Made by a program: the position numbers and the translations under genes. From DATFQI01 sp963816955 (GTDB taxonomy: Bacteria; Actinomycetota; Thermoleophilia; Solirubrobacterales; Solirubrobacteraceae): DNA of 64,000 nucleotides. This document shows, piece after piece, positions 56,717 to 64,000 of the stretch (its first letter is position 1; each line of letters starts with the position of its first letter). The notes beneath the pieces were generated by a model. The model searched no databases. It was not told the DNA's origin and saw only the letters and a list, made by a program, of their open reading frames with translations. The DNA lies in assembly GCA_963816955.1 (NCBI GenBank), contig CAWFME010000004.1:62001-126000 (forward strand), written 5' to 3'.

Positions 56717-58393
56717 GTGCGCCGTGCCCTGCTCATCATCGCCCTGCTCCTCGCGCTCGACGGCACCGCCCAGGCCCACACCCTCGCCACGGCGCCGACC
56801 GCGGTCACGGCCGCTGTCGCCGAGCCGTGCCCGGGCGACCCGATCCGGATCGACCAGCTCACCACGGGCAGCTTCGAGTCCAACCTGCAGGGCGGCTACG
56901 TGCTCGTCCCGTTCGACGTGCCGGCCGGCACGACGGCGGTGCGCGTGAAGTACTGCTTCGACCAGCCCGAGGTGCCGACCCCCAACGTCCGCCACACGCT
57001 GGACCTGGGGATCCACGACCCGCGCGGGTTCCGCGGCTGGGGCGGCTCCAGCCACCCGGACGTGACCCTCGCGCCCGAGGGCTTCTCGAGCGAGGCGGAG
57101 TACCTCGCCCGCCCGAAGGGCCACGTCCCGGGCAAGACCACGCGCGGCTTCCGCCCCGGGCCGGCACGGCCCGGCCGCTGGTTCGCCGAGCTCGGCCTCG
57201 CCGCGATCGCCGGCCGCGAGCTCGGCGACGCCGACGACCGCGTCGCCTGGCGGGTCGAGGTCGAGTACTCCCGCGACGAGGCGTTCGCCGACCAGCCGTA
57301 CCGCAAGGCCCGCTACCCGGCCAAGCCCAAGCGCAAGAAGGCCGGCTGGTACACGGGCGACCTGCACGTGCACGCCGAGCACTCCGCCCTCGGCGACGCC
57401 ACGATGCGCGAGACGTTCGACTACGCCTTCCGGCAGGCGAAGCTCGACTTCATCACGCTGACCGACTACGTCACGGACTCGGCCTGGGGCGAGATCGGCC
57501 GTTACAAGACCGGCCGCCACCTCGTCGCCCGCTCGTCGGAGGTCATCACCTACCGCGGGCACACGAACAACCAGATCTCCGGCCGCTACGTCGACTACCG
57601 CACCGGCCCGATCTACGACCTGCGCCCCGACGGCGGCGTGCAACTGCGCCGCCCGGCACAGCCCGCGAGCCGGATCCTGCGCGCCGTGCGCCGCGCCGGC
57701 GGCTTCACGCAGATCAACCACCCGACGATCTTCCCGTCCTCCAACCCGCTGTTCGCGATGCTCTGCCGCGGCTGCCCGTGGGACTACTCGGCGCAGGAGA
57801 CGGACTACAAGCTCGTCGACGCGATCGAGGTCAACACGGGTCCGCAGAAGATCGGCGAGGCGCCCAACCCGTTCACGAGCACCGCGATCGAGTTCTACGA
57901 GCAGGCGCTCGACGCCGGCGCGCACGCCGCGGCGCTCGGCGTCAGCGACTCGCACCGGGCGGGGCGCACGGACAGCCCCAGCCAGGCGCCCGTCGGCGTC
58001 GGCGCCACCGCGGTGTTCGCGAGGCAGCTCAGCGAGAAGGGCCTCCGCTGCGCGGTCAAGGCCGGCCACACCTACGCGAAGCTCGGGGGCCGCTCCGGCC
58101 CGACGCTGCGCTTCACGGGCCGCGTGCCCGGCGCGCGCAAGCGCGCGATCTTCGGCGACAGCGCCCGCGGCCGCAGCCTGAAGCTCGCCGCGCGCGCCAC
58201 CGGCGGCGGCGTCCTGCAGCTGCTGTACAACGGCACCGTGATCGCGACGGGCTCCGGCTCGATCGTCCGCACCGTCACCGCGCCCGGCCGCTACGGGCTG
58301 CGCGTGCAGGACGGCCTCCTCACCGAGGCCGTCGGCACGCCGATCTGGTTCCGCGCCGCCAAGCGCGGCCGGGTCAGCACGCGCCGCTGCTAG
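56717..58393 (+). CDS. Secreted PHP/CehA-McbA-type metallohydrolase
   Basis: A 558-aa protein with a signal peptide (LLIIALLLALDGTAQA, residues 1-20). An N-terminal domain (about 25-205) is followed by a PHP phosphoesterase-like domain that starts TGDLHVHAEHSALGDAT near 214 (metal His ligands in DLHVHAEHS). It continues with LTDYVTDS, INHPTIFPSS and SDSHRAG (histidine ligand near 415). A beta-rich C-terminal domain ends the protein. CehA and McbA of this group hydrolyse carbamates, and other PHP proteins are phosphatases. The substrate is unknown. Followed by a small CTAG-flanked inverted-repeat element. Confidence 0.82.
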   Translation: MRRALLIIALLLALDGTAQAHTLATAPTAVTAAVAEPCPGDPIRIDQLTTGSFESNLQGGYVLVPFDVPAGTTAVRVKYCFDQPEVPTPNVRHTLDLGIHDPRGFRGWGGSSHPDVTLAPEGFSSEAEYLARPKGHVPGKTTRGFRPGPARPGRWFAELGLAAIAGRELGDADDRVAWRVEVEYSRDEAFADQPYRKARYPAKPKRKKAGWYTGDLHVHAEHSALGDATMRETFDYAFRQAKLDFITLTDYVTDSAWGEIGRYKTGRHLVARSSEVITYRGHTNNQISGRYVDYRTGPIYDLRPDGGVQLRRPAQPASRILRAVRRAGGFTQINHPTIFPSSNPLFAMLCRGCPWDYSAQETDYKLVDAIEVNTGPQKIGEAPNPFTSTAIEFYEQALDAGAHAAALGVSDSHRAGRTDSPSQAPVGVGATAVFARQLSEKGLRCAVKAGHTYAKLGGRSGPTLRFTGRVPGARKRAIFGDSARGRSLKLAARATGGGVLQLLYNGTVIATGSGSIVRTVTAPGRYGLRVQDGLLTEAVGTPIWFRAAKRGRVSTRRC

Positions 58394-58560
58394 GAGTTCG
58401 TCAAAGAAGAACCGGCCCGACCGGGGCGATCGTGGACCGAGCCGGGCGCTGCACGAATCCGAAGGGAATCCAGACGGATTTCCGAGGTGTTCGGGTGGCG
58501 ATCCGGCGAAGCGTCCACGGCCGCATCCGGGCGTGGCGGGGTTCTTTGACGGGCTCCTAG
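58390..58560. mobile_element. 163-bp MITE-like element with inverted ends and CTAG flanks
   Basis: The ends are GAGTTCGTCAAAGAA (58394-58408) and, on the other strand, GAGCCCGTCAAAGAA (58556-58542): 13 of 15 match. CTAG stands on each side (58390-58393 and 58557-58560), consistent with a 4-bp target duplication. It encodes no transposase. Each CTAG holds the TAG stop of a convergent gene (PHP and HerA-like). Confidence 0.6.
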
Positions 58561-60092
58561 AGCCGCTTGCGCAGCATCCCGAAGACGCCGCGGATGACCT
58601 CGCGCTGGATCGCCTTGCCCTGGCGCGAGTTGAGGAAGTCGCCCATCCCGCCGGGCTCGGGCGCCGGCGCGCGGCGCCGCTTGGGCAGCTTCGGCACCGG
58701 GACGTGCTCCATCGGCTTGTCGGCCTTGGGCTCCGGCGCCGGCTCACTGGCCGCCTCGATCCGCCCCGCCAGCAGCTCTCGCGCGCTCTGCGCGTCCACG
58801 CGCGCGCCGTACTTGGCATACAGCGGCGACGCCTTCGCCGGGCCGTCGACGTCGGCGGCCGGGGCCATCATGGAGGCCGGCGCGAGCATCCGCGTGTGCA
58901 CGACCGGCGTCGGCACGCCCTTCTCGCTCAGCAGCGTCACCGCCGCCTCGCCGGTGCCCATCGACCTCAGCAGCTCGCCGACGTCGTAGAAGTCCGACGT
59001 CGGGTAGGTCGAGACGACGGCCTTGAGGTCCTTCGCGTCCTTGGGCGTGAACGCGCGCAGCGCGTGCTGCACGCGGCTGCCGAGCTGGCCGAGCACGGCC
59101 TCCGGCAGGTCGGTCGGGGCCTGGGTGACGAAGAACACGCCGACGCCCTTGGAGCGGATCAGCCGCACGGTCCGCCCGACCGACTCCACGAACGCGTCGG
59201 TCGCGTCCGAGAACAGCAGGTGCGCCTCGTCGAGGAAGAAGACGAGCTTGGGCTTGTCCAGGTCGCCCGCCTCCGGGAGCTGCTCGAACAGCTCGGCGAC
59301 GAGCCACATCATCACCGTCGAGAACAGCCCCGGCTTGTCCTGGACGGCCGGCAGCTCGAGGCAGGAGATCACGCCGCGGCCGTCGGGGGCGACCCGCATC
59401 AGGTCGGCGATCTCGAGCTGCGGCTCGCCGAAGAACTCCGTTCCGCCGCCGGTCTCCAGGCCGACGAGCGCGCGCAGCAGCACGCCGACCGTCGCCTCCG
59501 AGAGCCCGCCGATGCCCTCCAGCTCGGCTTTGCCCTCCTTGGAGTCCAGGAACGTCAGCAGCGCGCGCAGGTCGGTCAGGTCCAGCAGCGGCAGGCCCTT
59601 CGTGTCCGCGTAGTGGAAGACGAGCCCGAGCGAGGACTCCTGCGTCTCGTTGGCGCCGAGCACCTTCGCCAGCAGCTGCGGCCCGAAGTCCGAGACCGTC
59701 GCGCGGACGGGCACCCCCGGGCCGATCCCCCCGAGCGAGAGGAACTCGACCGGGAAGGTGGCGGGCGCGAACGGCAGCCCGAGGTCCTTCATCCGCGCCT
59801 CGGCCGGGCCGCCCGCCTCGGCCGGCTCGGCCAGGCCGGAGAGGTCGCCCTTGACGTCTGCCACGAACACCGGCACGCCCTGGGCGGAGAGCTGCTCGGC
59901 GATCACCTGCAGCGTCTTCGTCTTGCCCGTGCCGGTCGCGCCGGCGATCAGCCCGTGGCGGTTCATCGTCGCCAGCGGCAGCCGCACGGCCGCGCCGGGC
60001 GCCAGCGCGCCCTCGTGCACGCCGCGGCCGAGCTCGACCACGGCGCCCTCGGTCGCGTAGGCCTGGGTGATCGTCTCGCCGAAGTCCGCCAT
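58557..60092 (-). CDS. HerA-like (DUF853/YjgR) ATPase
   Basis: A 511-aa FtsK/HerA-superfamily ATPase. Walker A AGATGTGKTKTLQ near residue 55, DVKGDLSGLAE after it, and Walker B LVFFLDEAHLLFSDAT near 295 are all present. A Pro/Lys/Arg-rich segment and a basic C-terminal helix (FGMLRKRL) follow. The family is poorly characterised. Coupled hexameric DNA translocation is inferred from HerA. The start is ATG 60090-60092, five bases after the acyl-CoA dehydrogenase stop. It converges on the PHP gene across the CTAG element. Confidence 0.88.
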   Translation of the reverse strand: MADFGETITQAYATEGAVVELGRGVHEGALAPGAAVRLPLATMNRHGLIAGATGTGKTKTLQVIAEQLSAQGVPVFVADVKGDLSGLAEPAEAGGPAEARMKDLGLPFAPATFPVEFLSLGGIGPGVPVRATVSDFGPQLLAKVLGANETQESSLGLVFHYADTKGLPLLDLTDLRALLTFLDSKEGKAELEGIGGLSEATVGVLLRALVGLETGGGTEFFGEPQLEIADLMRVAPDGRGVISCLELPAVQDKPGLFSTVMMWLVAELFEQLPEAGDLDKPKLVFFLDEAHLLFSDATDAFVESVGRTVRLIRSKGVGVFFVTQAPTDLPEAVLGQLGSRVQHALRAFTPKDAKDLKAVVSTYPTSDFYDVGELLRSMGTGEAAVTLLSEKGVPTPVVHTRMLAPASMMAPAADVDGPAKASPLYAKYGARVDAQSARELLAGRIEAASEPAPEPKADKPMEHVPVPKLPKRRRAPAPEPGGMGDFLNSRQGKAIQREVIRGVFGMLRKRL

Positions 60093-60097
60093 CCCGG

Positions 60098-61204
60098 CTA
60101 CGTACCCATCGTGCGGCCGAGGATCTCCTTCATGATCTCGTCGCTGCCGCCGCCGATCGGGCCGAGGCGGGAATCGCGCGCCGCGCGCTCGAGCTCGGGG
60201 TCGGGGCCGAGCAGCGTCAGCAGCCGGTCGTGCAGGTCGAACGACGCGCGCTGGGTGGCGAGCTTGGCCATCGTGACCTCGCGCACGGCGTCGCCCCCGT
60301 CCAAGAAGCGCCGCAGCGCGTGGTGGGTGATCGCCGCGCCGGCCTCGGCGCTCGTGGCGAGCTCGGCGACGGCGTGGCGGACCGCCTGGCCGCGGCCGGC
60401 CAGCCGCGGGATCGCCCGCTCCAGACCTGCGCGCATCGAGCCGACCGCGCCGAGCGCCATCAGCAGCCGCTCCCACTGGAAGTTGGCCATGATCAGGTAG
60501 AAGCCGCGGCCCTCCTCGCCGAGCAGGTGCTCGTCGGGCACGAAGACGTCCGCGAACGCGATCTCGCCGGTGTCGGAGGCGTGCCAGCCGAGCTTCTCGA
60601 GCTTGGTCGCGGTCACGCCCTCGCCCTTCTCGATCACCAGGAACGACAGCGAACCGTGGCCGGCCTCGTCCCGCGTGCGCACGGCCGTGACGTAGAAGTC
60701 GGCCCGCACGCCGTTGGTGATGTAGGTCTTGGCGCCGTTGACGAGCCAGCCGCCGTCGACCCGCGCCGCGCGCGTGCGGACGCCCGCCACGTCGGAGCCC
60801 GCGTCAGGCTCGGTGATCGCCAGTGCGGCGATCTTCTCGCCGCGGACGGCGGGCGCGAGCCAGCGCTCCTGCTGCTCGGCGGTCCCGAACTTGGCGATCG
60901 GCGGCGTCGCGATGCTCGTGTGCGCGCCGATCCCTGCCGCGAGACCGCCGGAGGCTGAGCGGGAGAGCTCCTCCGCGAACACCGCGTCCGCCACCCAGTC
61001 GGCGTCCGGGCCGTACTTCAGGCCGAGCCAGCCGCGCTCCGCGAGCAGCCCGAACACCTCGTTCGGGAACCAGCGCGCGGCCTCCCACTCGTCCGCGTGC
61101 GGGCGCAGCTCGGCCTCGACGAAGGCCCTGATCTCGGCTCGGAGCGCCTCGTGGCGCGCCGCGAAGGGCGGCACCGGCGCCCGCGGCGCCGCCGTGCCGG
61201 TCAC
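60098..61204 (-). CDS. Acyl-CoA dehydrogenase
   Basis: A 368-aa flavoenzyme. N-terminal helices are followed by the FAD-binding middle domain (ITEPDAGSDVAGVRT, WLVNGAKTYITNG) and a C-terminal bundle ending IGGGSDEIMKEIL. The catalytic base is expected in the C-terminal region but cannot be placed with certainty. It oxidises an acyl-CoA at the alpha-beta position and passes electrons to ETF. The start is GTG 61202-61204. It lies one base after the preceding paralogue, suggesting a two-component or co-regulated pair. Confidence 0.9.
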   Translation of the reverse strand: MTGTAAPRAPVPPFAARHEALRAEIRAFVEAELRPHADEWEAARWFPNEVFGLLAERGWLGLKYGPDADWVADAVFAEELSRSASGGLAAGIGAHTSIATPPIAKFGTAEQQERWLAPAVRGEKIAALAITEPDAGSDVAGVRTRAARVDGGWLVNGAKTYITNGVRADFYVTAVRTRDEAGHGSLSFLVIEKGEGVTATKLEKLGWHASDTGEIAFADVFVPDEHLLGEEGRGFYLIMANFQWERLLMALGAVGSMRAGLERAIPRLAGRGQAVRHAVAELATSAEAGAAITHHALRRFLDGGDAVREVTMAKLATQRASFDLHDRLLTLLGPDPELERAARDSRLGPIGGGSDEIMKEILGRTMGT

Positions 61205-61205
61205 C

Positions 61206-62393
61206 TCAGAGGCCGTAGGACTTGCCGATGACCTCGAGCATGACCTCGTCGGTGCCCGCGCCGATGCGGTTCAGGCGCAGGTCGCGCCACACCCGCTCGA
61301 CGTTGTACTCCTTCATGTAGCCCGCGCCGCCGTGGATCTGGATGCACTCGTCGGCGACCTCGCAGGCGATCCGCGACGCGTAGAGCTTCGCCATCGAGAT
61401 CTCGCGCACGGGATACTCGCCGTTCGCGAAGCGCCAGGCGGTCGTGTAGACGAGCTGCCGCGCCGTCTCGATCTTGGTCGCCATCTCGGCGAACTTGAAG
61501 CGGGTGACCTGGAACTTCGAGATCGGGCGCCCGAACGCGTGGCGCTCCTGCGCGTACTGCAGCGTGCGGTCGAAGACGTTCTGGGCGGCCGCGACGGCGC
61601 CCGCGGCGCCGATCATCCGCTCGCCCTGGAGCTCCCACATGATGTGGTAGAAGCCCTTGCCGACCTGGCCGAGCACCGCGCTCTCGGGCACGCGCACGTC
61701 CTGGAAGGCCAGCAGCGCCGTGTCGGAGGCGTGCATGCCCATCTTCTGCAGCTTCTGCTCGCGGACCACGCCCGGCAGGTCCATGTCGACGATGAACAGC
61801 GTGAAGCCGTCATAGCCCGCGTCGGGGTCCGTCTTGGTCACGAGCACGATGAAGTCGGACCGGTGGCCGTTGGTGATGTAGGTCTTCGAACCGTTGATAA
61901 CCCAGTCACCGCCGTCTTCCTTGACGGCGCGCGTCTTGATCCCGGCCACGTCGGAGCCGGCGTCGGGCTCGGTGATGCCCAGGCAGGCGATCTTCTCGCC
62001 CTTGATCGAGGGCACCAGGTAGTCCTGCTTCTGCTGCTCGGTGCCGAACAGGTGGATCGGCGGCGTCGCCATGTCCGTGTGGACCGCGATGCCCATCCCG
62101 AGGCCGCCGCAGTTGGCGTGCGTCATCTCCTCGGCGAGCACGAGCGCGCAGTAGTAGTCGCCACCCTGACCGCCGTACTCCTCCGGGTAGGTGAGGCCGA
62201 GGAAGCCGAGCTCGCCCATGCGCGGGAAGACCCAGTTCGGGAAGGTGGATTCCTCCCACTCCTCCGCGTGCGGGCGCAGTTCCTTGACGACGAAGTTGTG
62301 GATCGACTCGCGCAGCTGCTCGTGCTCGTCGGTGAAGATGAAGTGCTTGCGCGAGTGGGCGTGGTCGGGCTTCAGGACATCGGTGGCGGCCAT
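61206..62393 (-). CDS. Acyl-CoA dehydrogenase
   Basis: A 395-aa family member with all landmarks: GITEPDAGSDVAGIKTRA, DWVINGSKTYITNG, LQGERMIGAAGAV, the QIHGGAGYMKEY loop near residue 360 (FAD and tetramer contact), and the terminal RIGAGTDEVMLEVI. Its sequence is closer to short/medium-chain acyl-CoA dehydrogenases than the next gene is. The start ATG 62391-62393 is preceded by TACGGT ending six bases upstream. It is first in a three-gene unit with the second dehydrogenase and the HerA-like ATPase. Confidence 0.93.
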   Translation of the reverse strand: MAATDVLKPDHAHSRKHFIFTDEHEQLRESIHNFVVKELRPHAEEWEESTFPNWVFPRMGELGFLGLTYPEEYGGQGGDYYCALVLAEEMTHANCGGLGMGIAVHTDMATPPIHLFGTEQQKQDYLVPSIKGEKIACLGITEPDAGSDVAGIKTRAVKEDGGDWVINGSKTYITNGHRSDFIVLVTKTDPDAGYDGFTLFIVDMDLPGVVREQKLQKMGMHASDTALLAFQDVRVPESAVLGQVGKGFYHIMWELQGERMIGAAGAVAAAQNVFDRTLQYAQERHAFGRPISKFQVTRFKFAEMATKIETARQLVYTTAWRFANGEYPVREISMAKLYASRIACEVADECIQIHGGAGYMKEYNVERVWRDLRLNRIGAGTDEVMLEVIGKSYGL

Positions 62394-62399
62394 GCAGGA

Positions 62400-62405
62400 A
62401 CCGTA
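62400..62405 (-). promoter_or_regulatory. TACGGT -10 hexamer, leaderless geometry
   Basis: On the minus strand it ends six bases before the ATG at 62391-62393. Confidence 0.5.
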
Positions 62406-62424
62406 CCTGGCACCATCCCTGGTC

Positions 62425-63537
62425 GTGCCGCGCCTGACGTTCGCCATGATCCTGTCGCTCCTCGCCCTCACGGCGGTGGCCGGCGCCCAGGACAGCCCGA
62501 CCACGACGCTCCAACATGACGAGTCGCGCGACGGGACCTCGAGCGAGGTCCGCTCCGGCCACTACGCCGGCGACCCGCCCGGCACCACCGACCCGCTCGA
62601 GGAGCGGCCGGACAACAGCTACGAGACGTTCCCGGTCGACGTGCCGGAGGGCACGCGCCACTCGCGGCTGGACGCGAGCATCGGCTGGAAGGACGAGCGG
62701 ATCGACTTCGACCTCTCCGTCTATCGCTCGGATGCCGCCGGCCGCGCGGTGGCGCCCGCGATCGCCCGCTCGGCCTCCAAGTCCTCCGACACCGAGCGCG
62801 CGGTCTACGTGCCGAGCGGCGGCGCGGTCGAGCCGGGGCGCTACTTCGTGGTGGTCGACAACGTCTGCTCGCGCGACGCCGACGGCCCTCCGGGCTGCGG
62901 CATCGGCGAGAACATCCCCGACGAGGACGACTTCTCCGGCACCGTGACGCTCGGCAACCAGCCCCCGAGCGTCACGCTCACCGGGCCCGCGAGCGTGCGC
63001 GCGAAGGAGACCGTCACGTTCCGCGCCGAGGCCAACGATCCCGACGGGACCATCTCCACCTACCTGTTCGACCTCGACGGCGACGGCACCTACGAGCTGG
63101 ACTCCGACGGCATCCCGGAGGTCACGACCGCCTTCTCGACGCGCGGCCGGCGCACGATCGGCGTCCAGGTGCTCGACGACTCCGGCGCGGCGGCGTTCGC
63201 GACCAAGGAGGTCAGGATCACCCGCGCACTCGACACCCGGCCGCCGATCCAGATGTTCAAGCTCAGCCGCACGTCGTTCGGCGGCGCGGCGAAGCGCTCG
63301 CTGACGATCACCTACCGGCTGCGCGAGAAGGCGCGCGTGGAGGTCAAGCTGCGGCGCGGCGCCAGGGCGGGCAAGCTCGTGCGGCTGATCGAGCGCGGCG
63401 TGCGTACGCGCAACCGCTACCACCGCATCCGCCTGCGCCCGGTCCACCTGCGCCGCGGCCGCTACGTCGTGCGGATCTTCGTGCGCGCGGCGTCCGGCAA
63501 GCGGCAGGTCGCGCAGCTCGCGGCGCGCCGCCGGTAG
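62425..63537 (+). CDS. Secreted protein with PKD/cadherin-like domain
   Basis: A 370-aa protein with a signal peptide (FAMILSLLALTAVAGA, cleavage near residue 21). A beta-rich N-terminal region (about 30-190) has a bacterial pre-peptidase-like character (FPVDVPEGTRHSRLDASIGW, AVEPGRYFVVVDNVC). One PKD-like domain follows (GTISTYLFDLDGDGTYELDSD, near 210-280), then a basic C-terminal domain (VEVKLRRGARAGKLVRL). No catalytic residues are seen; adhesion or sugar binding is the likeliest role. The start is taken as GTG 62425; ATG 62446 would leave a shorter signal peptide. Confidence 0.72.
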   Translation: MPRLTFAMILSLLALTAVAGAQDSPTTTLQHDESRDGTSSEVRSGHYAGDPPGTTDPLEERPDNSYETFPVDVPEGTRHSRLDASIGWKDERIDFDLSVYRSDAAGRAVAPAIARSASKSSDTERAVYVPSGGAVEPGRYFVVVDNVCSRDADGPPGCGIGENIPDEDDFSGTVTLGNQPPSVTLTGPASVRAKETVTFRAEANDPDGTISTYLFDLDGDGTYELDSDGIPEVTTAFSTRGRRTIGVQVLDDSGAAAFATKEVRITRALDTRPPIQMFKLSRTSFGGAAKRSLTITYRLREKARVEVKLRRGARAGKLVRLIERGVRTRNRYHRIRLRPVHLRRGRYVVRIFVRAASGKRQVAQLAARRR

Positions 63538-63540
63538 CGT
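63535..63540 (+). promoter_or_regulatory. TAGCGT -10 hexamer that includes the upstream stop codon
   Basis: TAG at 63535-63537 is the stop of the PKD protein. Seven bases separate the hexamer from the ATG at 63548. Confidence 0.45.
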
Positions 63541-63547
63541 CCCGGCC

Positions 63548-64000
63548 ATGGCCTTCGAAACCCTGCGCTACGAGGTGGCCGACGGCGTTGCGACGGTGAC
63601 GCTCGACCAGCCCGACACCCGCAACGCGCTCTCCGACCAGGTGCTCGACGAGCTGATCGCCGCGTTCGAGTCGGCGCGCGACGACGCGGCGGTGCGCTGC
63701 GTGGTGCTGACCTCCTCGCACGAGAAGGTGTTCTCCTCGGGCGCGAACCTCGGCGGGTTCGCCGAGGAGCAGCCGCTCGTGCACAAGCACCTCGGCACCG
63801 CGCGCTTCCCGCGCCTGTTCCGGCTGATCGGGGAGCTCGGCAAGCCGTCGATCTGCGCCGCCAACGGCCACGTGCTCGCCGGCGCGCTGGGGCTGGCGCT
63901 GGCCTGCGATCTGATCGTGGCGCGCGAGGGCGCGCGCTTCGGGACGCCCGAGATCAACGTCGGGGCGTTCCCGTTCATGATCATGGCGCTGATCTATCGC
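63548..64000 (+). CDS. Enoyl-CoA hydratase/isomerase family protein (partial, runs off the window)
   Basis: The first 151 residues of a crotonase are present. The oxyanion-hole segment is FSSGANLGGFAEEQ near residue 62 and the second segment HVLAGALGLALACDLIVARE near 108. The frame is open to the last base of the window, so the C-terminal third is missing. Together with the acyl-CoA dehydrogenases nearby it suggests fatty-acid or branched-acid degradation. Confidence 0.88.
   Translation, partial: MAFETLRYEVADGVATVTLDQPDTRNALSDQVLDELIAAFESARDDAAVRCVVLTSSHEKVFSSGANLGGFAEEQPLVHKHLGTARFPRLFRLIGELGKPSICAANGHVLAGALGLALACDLIVAREGARFGTPEINVGAFPFMIMALIYR

Noticed and set aside
1..64000. CRISPR arrays, rRNA or tRNA genes, complete insertion sequences, riboswitches
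   Set aside because: I looked for regularly spaced direct repeats, conserved RNA cores, transposase motifs and riboswitch-like leaders, and saw none that could be supported by eye.

Overview
Organism. The window is very GC-rich and densely coded on both strands. It carries actinobacterial-type genes: rubredoxin, ECF sigma, DHA2-type MFS exporters, a homodimeric PDH-E1-like protein and acyl-CoA dehydrogenases. It also has RTX-like GDDRLDG repeats and secreted ThuA/PQQ-type sugar dehydrogenases. Together these suggest a soil actinobacterium, most likely Thermoleophilia/Solirubrobacterales (Solirubrobacter- or Conexibacter-like). That placement is inference from gene content, not a computed assignment. 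No rRNA, tRNA, CRISPR array, phage or intact insertion sequence was seen, and no stretch above 300 bases lacks a gene.

Region 1 (1-16.1 kb) is a sugar-catabolic island. It has a GH65 C-terminus, an SDR, four xylose-isomerase-like TIM-barrel proteins (two cytosolic, one with a Sec signal, one with a Tat signal), a TatA, a 1208-aa secreted ThuA/PQQ-dehydrogenase/PKD protein, a ROK repressor, a Gfo/Idh/MocA oxidoreductase and a ribose-type ABC importer. A conserved 30-bp element sits on the -35 region of three promoters here (3047-3076, 9857-9886, 11266-11295) and is the probable ROK operator. It ties the exported enzymes, the importer and the regulator into one regulon. ThuA, Gfo/Idh and sugar-isomerase folds recall 3-keto-glycoside metabolism, so an extracellular branch of such a pathway is the main candidate system in this window.

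Region 2 (16.1-29 kb) is mixed. It has small membrane proteins, a GIY-YIG protein, a CBS-containing family II pyrophosphatase, a RecQ helicase whose C-terminal PRTase-like domain is out of frame, a relic of an EEP-family gene, a DMT transporter, acetoacetate-CoA ligase, and an operon of HipA-like kinase, DUF3037 protein, hydrolase, rhomboid protease, PQQ sugar dehydrogenase and two MBL-fold proteins.

Region 3 (29-42.8 kb) holds a Leu/Val-type dehydrogenase with no standard start codon, a sigma factor fused to a zinc anti-sigma-like segment and a membrane tail, ArfB, succinate-semialdehyde dehydrogenase, a PIG-L deacetylase, a PDH-E1-like enzyme with L-2-hydroxyglutarate oxidase, an MFS exporter, GrpB, a Ca/H antiporter, an epimerase, a Nudix hydrolase and rubredoxin.

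Region 4 (42.8-64 kb) holds a spermidine-synthase fusion, a uronate-dehydrogenase-like epimerase, an AONS-family protein lacking its PLP lysine, a TrkA-type K+ channel, a MepA-like peptidase, and an ACT/deformylase/biotinyl carrier/enoyl-CoA hydratase operon. It continues with glycerol kinase and PlsC, an MFS gene with TetR-type operators, cupin/GNAT/SDR, a PHP protein, a small CTAG-flanked inverted-repeat element, a HerA-like ATPase, two acyl-CoA dehydrogenases and fatty-acid genes.

Two window-wide patterns stand out. Nineteen start codons lie 6-10 nt after a TAnnnT hexamer, the geometry of leaderless mRNAs; in four of these the TAG of the hexamer is the stop codon of the gene before. Convergent neighbours also tend to share or duplicate CTAG as overlapping TAG stops.
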